A stretch of DNA of 11,014 bases from Sphingomonas sp. Lineage in GTDB: Bacteria > Pseudomonadota > Alphaproteobacteria > Sphingomonadales > Sphingomonadaceae. The position numbers and the translations under genes were made by a program. Location of the stretch: positions 1 through 11,014 of the forward strand of contig PNLG01000273.1 of NCBI GenBank assembly GCA_013822915.1. Reading direction: 5' to 3'. The notes under the pieces are model-generated. The model saw only the letters and a program-made list of their open reading frames with translations, was not told the origin of the DNA and searched no databases. Positions 5,931-11,014 of the stretch are shown piece by piece (within the stretch, counting starts at the first letter, position 1; the number at the start of each line of letters is the position of its first letter).

Positions 5931-6935
5931 CTAAAACCCCGACAAAAAGCTGGCGAGATTGGCGCCCAGCGCGTCGACGGCATAGCCCCCTTCCATCAAC
6001 AACACCGCCGACAGGCCGCTTGCGGCGATATCGCGCCCCAGCACCGCATAATCGGCGGTGGTCAGCTTGAAATGGCTGATCGGGTCGCCCTCCCACGTGT
6101 CGGCGCCAAAGCTGACGATCAGCTGGTCGGCGCCAAATGCCGCGATTGCCGCCAGCGCTGTGCCCTGCGCCCGGCGGAAGGCGTCCAATGTTGTCCCCTG
6201 CGGCAGCGGCAGATTGAGGGTCGCGCCCGCGCCTTCGCCCGCGCCGCGCTCATCGGCATGGCCCCAGTAAAACGGGTAATCGGTTGCGGGATCGGCGTGG
6301 ACGCTGGCGTAAAACACGTCGCCGCGTTCCCAGAATATATCCTGCGTGCCATTGCCGTGATGATAGTCAATGTCGAGGATCGCGACCCGGCGCGCCCCCG
6401 CATCGCGCGCCGCCTGTGCGGCAATTGCGGCGGCGTTCAGATAGCAATAACCACCCAGATAATCGGCCCCTGCGTGATGCCCTGGCGGGCGGCACAGCGC
6501 AAAGGCGGCGCGATCACCCGCCGTCACTGCGTCAAGGGCTGCCAGCGCCGACTGCACACTCCAATAGGCGGCGTCATAGCTGTGCGGGGTCAGCGGCGTG
6601 GACGCATCGAAACTATATTGCCCGATCAGCGCGTCGATCCGGCTGAGGTTGAGCGGCCGCCGCCCGACCACTGGCCAGACATAGCCGATGACATCGCCCG
6701 GCCGCCCGGCATCGGCCCAGCGGGCAGGGGCAGCCGTCAGGAAATCGAGATACCCCGCATCATGCACCGCGCGAATGGCGGCGTCGCCCCGGTCGGCTGG
6801 CAACTCAACCGGCCCGATGCCGCTGAGCAATGCGTCGGCGCGCGCCGGGCTTTCGGCATAATCGATGAACCCGCCATTGTGCAGTTCCTGCGTCGGGGCG
6901 TGCAGCCGCTGCCGGGGAGCGAAAAACGCGCGCAT
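5931..6935 (-). CDS. Histone-deacetylase-fold amidohydrolase, acetylpolyamine deacetylase-like
   Basis: Zinc hydrolase of the arginase/deacetylase fold that removes acetyl groups from amines; the closest remembered relative is the Mycoplana ramosa acetylpolyamine amidohydrolase. The 334 residues include CRPPGHHAG (148-156) with the catalytic His pair 153-154, GGYCYLNAAAIAAQ (161-174), DIDYHHGNGTQDIF (188-201) with zinc ligands D190 and H192, SFGADTWEGDP (275-285) with zinc ligand D279, and MEGGY with the catalytic Tyr318. The stretch from NGTQDIF to ASVHADP closely resembles the polyamine enzyme, and its N-terminal Glu17 is retained. By my alignment from memory its Glu117 is replaced by Ser112, so polyamine preference is uncertain. 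The ATG at 6935 has GGGAGGT seven bases upstream, inside the end of nhaA, whose stop codon lies three bases away. It is the last gene of the lysK-nhaA unit. Confidence 0.88.
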   Translation of the reverse strand: MRAFFAPRQRLHAPTQELHNGGFIDYAESPARADALLSGIGPVELPADRGDAAIRAVHDAGYLDFLTAAPARWADAGRPGDVIGYVWPVVGRRPLNLSRIDALIGQYSFDASTPLTPHSYDAAYWSVQSALAALDAVTAGDRAAFALCRPPGHHAGADYLGGYCYLNAAAIAAQAARDAGARRVAILDIDYHHGNGTQDIFWERGDVFYASVHADPATDYPFYWGHADERGAGEGAGATLNLPLPQGTTLDAFRRAQGTALAAIAAFGADQLIVSFGADTWEGDPISHFKLTTADYAVLGRDIAASGLSAVLLMEGGYAVDALGANLASFLSGF

Positions 6936-6938
6936 TGG

Positions 6939-8156
6939 CTATACCTCCCGGTTGCGGGGCTTGGGCGCGCCGGCCAGCCATAGCACCCCAAAGCCTGCCA
7001 GCGCCGACAGCACGGATCCGGTCAGCACCCCGATCTTCAGCTCCGCCTCCAGCATCGCATTGCCGGGAAAGGCCAGCCCGCCGATGAACAGGCTCATCGT
7101 AAAGCCAATGCCGGCGAGCAGTGCCACACCGTAAATCTGGAGCCAGCTCACTCCGCGCGGCCGCCGCGCAATCCGCATGCGCTCGGCCATCACAATCCCC
7201 CCAAGAATACCGGCCTGCTTGCCGATAAACAGCCCGCCCGCAATCGCCAGCACCAGCGGCTCGGCGAGGATGGCGGGCGACAAACCGGCGAGCGACACAC
7301 CGGCATTGGCGAAGGCGAACAGCGGCACAATGGCATAAGCGACCCAGGGGCTCAGTCCATGTTCAAGCCGGTGCAGCGTCGAATGCGCGCTGTCGGGCGC
7401 GCCCTCGGTCCGTTCGAACGGGACAAAGGCGGCGGCGACAACGCCTGCAATCGTCGCATGCACTCCCGACATCAGCACCATCCACCACAATAGCGCAAAT
7501 GCCGCCAGATAGGGCCAGATCGCCCGCACCCCGCGCCGGTTCATCGCCGCCATCGCCGCCACCACGCCGCTTGCCGCCGCCAGCGCGCCCCAATCGATGC
7601 CATGGCTATAGGCCACGGCAATAATAGCGACGGCGCCCATATCATCGACAATCGCAACCGTGGTCAGGAACAGCTTAAGCGCGGGCGGCACGCGCGGCCC
7701 GAGCAGCGCCATCACGCCGATCGCAAAGGCAATGTCGGTTGCGGCCGGAATGGCCCAGCCACGCACCAGCGCCAGGTCGTGACCGGCGATTGCGAGGTAG
7801 ACAAGGGCGGGCGCCGCCATCCCCGCCGCCGCCGCAATCACCGGCAAGCGCCGCCGCGCCGGGTTCGCGAGTTCGCCGTCAACCAGCTCGCGCTTGATCT
7901 CCAGCCCGACCAGCAGGAAAAACAGCGCCATCAGCCCGTCATTGATCCACAAATGCACCGTCATCGGCCCGATGGCGGGGGCAAGCACGGGCCCGGTCGC
8001 ATGGTGGAGCGCTTCGCGATAAATTTCGCGCGTCATGGCCATGTTGGCGATGATGAGGGCGGCAAGCGTCGCCGCCATCAACACGATCCCGCCAATCGCC
8101 TCGCTGCGCAAAAACGCCCGAAGCGCGGAGGTGACCCGGCGGCCGCGTGCTCTCAT
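6939..8156 (-). CDS. nhaA: Na+/H+ antiporter NhaA
   Basis: Inner-membrane antiporter that exports sodium (or lithium) in exchange for protons, for salt and alkaline-pH homeostasis. The 405-residue protein has about twelve hydrophobic segments. IPAATDIAFAIGV carries D141 and AIVDDMGAVAI carries D171-D172, the equivalents of the E. coli ion-binding aspartates 133, 163 and 164. INDGLMALFFLLVGLEIKRE (71-90) is the family's typical second segment. GLFIGKQAGI near the C-terminal third holds the lysine equivalent to Lys300, and FANAGVSL precedes it. I chose the ATG at 8156 because AGGGGGGA lies four bases upstream and the family begins shortly before its first membrane segment; a TTG at 8189 would add 11 residues and overlap lysK. 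It lies 22 bases after the lysK stop, hence probably the same operon. Confidence 0.96.
   Translation of the reverse strand: MRARGRRVTSALRAFLRSEAIGGIVLMAATLAALIIANMAMTREIYREALHHATGPVLAPAIGPMTVHLWINDGLMALFFLLVGLEIKRELVDGELANPARRRLPVIAAAAGMAAPALVYLAIAGHDLALVRGWAIPAATDIAFAIGVMALLGPRVPPALKLFLTTVAIVDDMGAVAIIAVAYSHGIDWGALAAASGVVAAMAAMNRRGVRAIWPYLAAFALLWWMVLMSGVHATIAGVVAAAFVPFERTEGAPDSAHSTLHRLEHGLSPWVAYAIVPLFAFANAGVSLAGLSPAILAEPLVLAIAGGLFIGKQAGILGGIVMAERMRIARRPRGVSWLQIYGVALLAGIGFTMSLFIGGLAFPGNAMLEAELKIGVLTGSVLSALAGFGVLWLAGAPKPRNREV
6943..6949 (-). promoter_or_regulatory. Ribosome binding site of the deacetylase, inside the end of nhaA
   Basis: On the minus strand GGGAGGT is seven bases before the deacetylase ATG and lies within the last codons of nhaA. 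With only three bases between stop and start, ribosomes ending nhaA could restart on the next gene. Confidence 0.75.
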
Positions 8157-8160
8157 GATG

Positions 8161-8168
8161 TCCCCCCT
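8161..8168 (-). promoter_or_regulatory. Ribosome binding site fixing the nhaA start
   Basis: On the minus strand AGGGGGGA is followed by CATC and then the ATG at 8156. It supports this start over the upstream TTG at 8189, which lies within the lysK coding region. Confidence 0.75.
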
Positions 8169-8178
8169 GCCAGCGCCG

Positions 8179-9777
8179 CTAACGCGCAAGCGCTTCTGTG
8201 ATCAGCGCGCGGCTGTTCGCAATACCGTATAGCGCGATGAAGCTGCCCATGCGCGGGCCTTGCGCCGACCCCAGCAAGGTTTCGTAAAGCGCCTTGAACC
8301 AGTCGCGCAAAGTCTCAAACCCGCCATTCTTGCCGATTTCATAGACGATGTTTTGAATATCCTCCGCCGCCGTATCGGGCGCGAGCTTGGCGAGTTCGGC
8401 GTCCAGCGCGGCAAGGGCCGCCCGCTCCACGCCTTCCGGCGCGCGGCGCACCAGCGTGGGGGCAACGAAATCGCGGTTATAGGCCAGCGCCTTGTCGATC
8501 AGCGTGTCGAGCGCGGGATGGGCATCGGGGGTAGCATCCGCGACATAATTGCCGAGATAGCCCCAAACCTGCTCGCGCGTGGCCTGCGCGCCCATCACGC
8601 CGACCAGATTGAGCAAGAGCCCGAACGTCACCGGCAGATTGTCGGCGGGCGGCGGGCCGTTGTGGATGTGGTGGACCGGATTGCCCAGCCGCTGCTCGAC
8701 GGGTTGGTCGGCATAGGCGGCGCAGAATTGCCAATACTCATCCACGGCACGCGGAATGACGCCCATGTGCAGCGACTTGGCCTTTTTTGGCTCGCGGTAG
8801 ATGTAAAACGCCAGGCTCTCGTCCGAGCCATAGCGCAGCCATTGTTCCAGGCTCAGCCCATTGCCTTTTGATTTCGAAATCTTCTCGCCGCGCTCATCGA
8901 GGAACATTTCATAGTTGAACCCCTCGGGCGGGCGGGCGCCGAGCACGCGGGCAATCTTGCCCGATTGAATGACCGAATCGATCAGATCCTTGCCCGCCAT
9001 TTCATAATCGACGCCGAGTGCCACCCAGCGCATCGCCCAATCGACTTTCCATTGCAGCTTGGCCTGCCCGCCCAGAATAGACTGGGTGATCCGCTCGCCG
9101 TCATCGGTGAAGGCGATCAGCCCCGCGTCGGCGTCGACCACTTCAACGGGGACTTGCAGGACAATGCCCGTCTTCGGGCTGACCGGCAGGACAGGCGAAT
9201 AGGTGGCGCGCCGCTCAGCGCCGAGCGTTGGCAGCATGACGTCGAGGATCGCCTGATAATGGCGCAAAACTGCCTTCAGCGCGTCGTCGAACCGGCCGCT
9301 GGCGTAATAATCGCTGGAGGAGGCAAATTCATAGTCGAAGCCGAATTGGTCGAGGAACGCGCACAGCCGGGCGTTGTTGTGCGCGGCAAAGCTTTCATGC
9401 GTGCCGAACGGGTCGGGAATGCGGCTGAGCGGGCAGCCAAGATGCGCGGCGAGCATATCCTTGTTGGGCACATTGTCGGGCACTTTGCGCAGGCCGTCCA
9501 TGTCATCGGAAAACGCGATCAGCCGGGTCGGCGTGTCGGACAGCGCCTCAAACGCATGGCGCACCATCGTTGTGCGCAACACTTCGTTGAAGGTGCCGAT
9601 ATGCGGCAGGCCAGACGGGCCATAGCCCGTCTCAAACAGCACCGGCCCGCCGCCCGGCTTGCCACTGGGATAGCGCTTCAACAGTTTGCGCGCTTCTTCA
9701 TAGGGCCAGGCTTTGGATGTGTGCGCGCCGGCACGAACAGCGGCGGCGTCAATCGGGGGTGGGGAAGCATCGGTCAT
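8179..9777 (-). CDS. lysK: Lysine--tRNA ligase, class I
   Basis: Charges tRNA-Lys with lysine in the cytoplasm. This is the class I form, common in archaea, alphaproteobacteria and spirochaetes, and unrelated in fold to the class II LysS of most bacteria. The 532 residues carry the HIGH-type motif in GPSGLPHIGTFNE (53-65), the AGKDLIDS element (261-268) and the KMSKS-type motif KISKSKGNG (299-307), followed by the class I LysRS C-terminal helical domain. The ATG at 9777 gives the normal N-terminus; only a weak AGG precedes it. It is the first gene of a probable lysK-nhaA-deacetylase transcript and is divergent from the JmjC-like gene, with only 46 bases between start codons. Its promoter must therefore be very compact or overlap the neighbouring gene. 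Identity is very secure. Confidence 0.96.
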   Translation of the reverse strand: MTDASPPPIDAAAVRAGAHTSKAWPYEEARKLLKRYPSGKPGGGPVLFETGYGPSGLPHIGTFNEVLRTTMVRHAFEALSDTPTRLIAFSDDMDGLRKVPDNVPNKDMLAAHLGCPLSRIPDPFGTHESFAAHNNARLCAFLDQFGFDYEFASSSDYYASGRFDDALKAVLRHYQAILDVMLPTLGAERRATYSPVLPVSPKTGIVLQVPVEVVDADAGLIAFTDDGERITQSILGGQAKLQWKVDWAMRWVALGVDYEMAGKDLIDSVIQSGKIARVLGARPPEGFNYEMFLDERGEKISKSKGNGLSLEQWLRYGSDESLAFYIYREPKKAKSLHMGVIPRAVDEYWQFCAAYADQPVEQRLGNPVHHIHNGPPPADNLPVTFGLLLNLVGVMGAQATREQVWGYLGNYVADATPDAHPALDTLIDKALAYNRDFVAPTLVRRAPEGVERAALAALDAELAKLAPDTAAEDIQNIVYEIGKNGGFETLRDWFKALYETLLGSAQGPRMGSFIALYGIANSRALITEALAR

Positions 9778-9823
9778 GGAACCTGCGGTCCTAGCGAAGC
9801 CGTGCGCGCGCTGCTAGACCTGT

Positions 9824-10846
9824 ATGCGCGCCATGCCGACCACGCCTCGCCCCATTGCCGAACGCGCGCGCGTCGACCGCGCGGCTTTTGAGGCTGAGAT
9901 TGTGCCTGCGGCCCAGCCCGTCGTGTTGCGCGGGCAAGTGCGCGACTGGCCGCTGGTGACCGCAGCCATCGAATCCGATGCAGCCTTTTGCGCGGCGTTG
10001 CGCGCGCGGGCGAGCACGGTCGCCGGGGAGGCATGGTTTGGCCCGCCCGCGATTGAAGGGCGGTTCGGCTATGACGACACGCTGACCGCGCATAACTTCG
10101 ACCGGCGGCTGGCGACGGTGGAACAAGTGCTCGACCTGATCATGCGCCAGCGTGATGACCCCGCGCCATGGGCGATTTACGCAGGCGCGATGCCGGTGGC
10201 GCGGCACATGCCGGGCTTTGCTGCCACCCACGCCATGCCGCTAATCGATGCCGACCGGCACATGCTGGTCTCGCTATGGCTCGGCAATCGCACCAAGACG
10301 GCGGCGCATTGGGATTTGCCGCAAAATCTGGCGTGTGTGCTGGCCGGGCGGCGGCGGTTCACCCTGTTCCCAACCGATCAGGTGGCCAATCTTTATGTCG
10401 GGCCGATCGATTTTACGCTGGCGGGCTAGCCGTCGAGCCTTGCCGATATCGAGGAGCCCGATTTTGCGCGTTATCCAAAGCTTGCCGAGGCGTTTGACCA
10501 TGCGCTGACCGCCGAACTGGCGCCGGGCGATGTGCTCTATATGCCCAGCCTGTGGTGGCATGCGGTGACCGGGCTCGAGCCGCTGGGGGCGATGATCAAC
10601 TATTGGTGGCGCGATGGCCCGGCGCGGATGATGACGCCGATGCTGTCGCTCAAACACGCGCTGATGACGATGGCGGGGCTGCCGGCCAATGAAAAGGCGG
10701 CGTGGCGGGCGATGTTTGAGCATTATCTGTTCAGCGATGACCCCGCCGCGCATCTGCCAGAGGCTGCGCGCGGCATATTGGGCGATCAGTCGAGCGAGGC
10801 GCGGCAGCGGTTGGTCGCTGAACTCGCGGCAGCGCTTCGCCGTTAA
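9824..10846 (+). pseudogene. Cupin/JmjC-like (cupin_8) 2-oxoglutarate oxygenase gene interrupted by an in-frame TAG
   Basis: One reading frame runs from the ATG at 9824 to the TAA at 10844-10846, broken only by TAG at 10427-10429 (codon 202). Joined, it is about 340 residues and resembles cupin-like Fe(II)/2-oxoglutarate oxygenases. N-terminal PVVLRGQVRDWP (32-43) is typical of the group. Before the stop, AAHWDLPQNLACVLAGRRRF (160-179) gives iron ligands H162 and D164, and LYVGPIDF (190-197) follows. After the stop, LAPGDVLYMPSLWWHAV (232-248) gives the third ligand H246, and NYWWRD follows. The first piece alone (201 residues) lacks H246 and should not bind iron normally. No Shine-Dalgarno sequence is clear before 9824; the ATG at 9833 is an alternative. 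Codon use is alike on both sides, so the change looks recent, is a sequence error, or is read through. No function for the host can be assigned. Confidence 0.8.
10427..10429 (+). other. In-frame amber codon inside the JmjC-like gene
   Basis: The local bases are GCG GGC TAG CCG TCG, in the frame shared by both flanking pieces. A single C-to-T change of CAG (Gln) would produce it, and I recall relatives with a Gly-Gln-Pro-like sequence here, so glutamine is the likely ancestral residue. That ancestral residue is an inference from memory. Confidence 0.85.
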
Positions 10847-10885
10847 CCCGTTGCCAATCTGTTCTTTGGGCGCGACAAGGGGGGC

Positions 10886-11014
10886 ATGATCGCGCTTCCT
10901 TATCCTGCGCTGCACGTCAGTCACGGTGGCATCTGGGTGACCGCCGACGCTACGCGTTCGCTGGCGCGCGGCGAAGCGATCCGCATGGCCGCCGACACGC
11001 CGATGATCCTGCTC
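10886..11014 (+). CDS. N-terminal fragment of a gene running off the window, possibly DinG-like ATP-dependent DNA helicase
   Basis: Forty-three codons run without a stop from an ATG preceded by AAGGGGGG (10877-10884). The peptide begins MIALPYPALHVSHGGIWVTA and ends at AADTPMILL. The LPYPALHVSHGGIW opening and ADTPMILL reminded me of the N-terminus of a long DinG-like helicase common in sphingomonads, but no Walker or helicase motif is inside the window to confirm this. It begins 39 bases after the JmjC-like gene and may share its transcript. That a gene starts here is likely; the function is a recollection only. Confidence 0.55.
   Translation, partial: MIALPYPALHVSHGGIWVTADATRSLARGEAIRMAADTPMILL

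Noticed and set aside
6072..6983. 303-codon plus-strand frame across the deacetylase
   Set aside because: Opposite to a gene with all catalytic motifs; composition is that of a GC-rich shadow and no domain is recognisable.
8965..9891. 308-codon plus-strand frame across lysK and into the JmjC-like gene
   Set aside because: Antisense to a highly conserved synthetase and overlaps the divergent gene start; no recognisable motif.
10430..10846. A separate downstream gene after the TAG, starting at GTG 10532
   Set aside because: The frame is continuous from the codon after TAG, with PSSLADIEEPDF continuing the family sequence; no ribosome site precedes 10532, which lies inside the conserved GDVLYMPS motif.
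9778..10846. JmjC-like enzyme hydroxylating lysine or tRNA because it sits beside lysK
   Set aside because: Some JmjC proteins do modify lysine, but adjacency in divergent orientation is not evidence, and the gene is interrupted.

Overview
The window reads as an ordinary chromosomal segment of a high-GC alphaproteobacterium, most likely a sphingomonad (Sphingomonadales). The reasons are a class I (archaeal-type) lysyl-tRNA synthetase, a CrtZ-type carotenoid hydroxylase, sucC directly followed by etfB-etfA with no sucD, and uniformly GC-rich coding sequence. Genes are packed tightly, no stretch above about 150 bases lacks a gene, and I see no tRNA, rRNA, insertion sequence, CRISPR array, phage gene or sign of recent transfer. 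The assignment to a group rests on remembered gene content, not on a search.

Layout, left to right. (1) Bases 1-1026, plus strand: the C-terminal half of ribose-phosphate pyrophosphokinase, cut by the window edge, then a small nucleotidyltransferase of the aminoglycoside/lincosamide-adenylyltransferase type. (2) Bases 1034-1549, minus strand: crtZ, convergent with the nucleotidyltransferase, the two stop codons lying in one small palindrome. (3) Bases 1684-4609, plus strand: sucC, etfB and etfA, ended by a clear intrinsic terminator at 4630-4667. (4) Bases 4685-5923, plus strand: an exported M19 membrane dipeptidase whose ribosome site begins only a few bases after that terminator. (5) Bases 5931-9777, minus strand: transcribed in the order lysK, nhaA, then a histone-deacetylase-fold amidohydrolase resembling acetylpolyamine deacetylase; the tight junctions suggest one operon. 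(6) Bases 9824-10846, plus strand, divergent from lysK: a cupin/JmjC-like gene broken by one in-frame TAG at codon 202. (7) Bases 10886-11014, plus strand: the first 43 codons of a gene cut by the window edge, possibly a DinG-like helicase.

Functionally, sucC-etfBA ties a TCA-cycle ligase subunit to the electron-transfer flavoprotein that takes electrons from acyl-CoA dehydrogenases. crtZ makes 3-hydroxylated (zeaxanthin-type) carotenoids. The lysK-nhaA-deacetylase unit joins translation, sodium/proton homeostasis and possibly polyamine metabolism, but sharing an operon does not prove a shared pathway. I found no convincing new multi-gene system. The observation most worth following is the single amber codon in the JmjC-like gene, because the same frame continues cleanly for 138 codons beyond it and carries the third predicted metal ligand.
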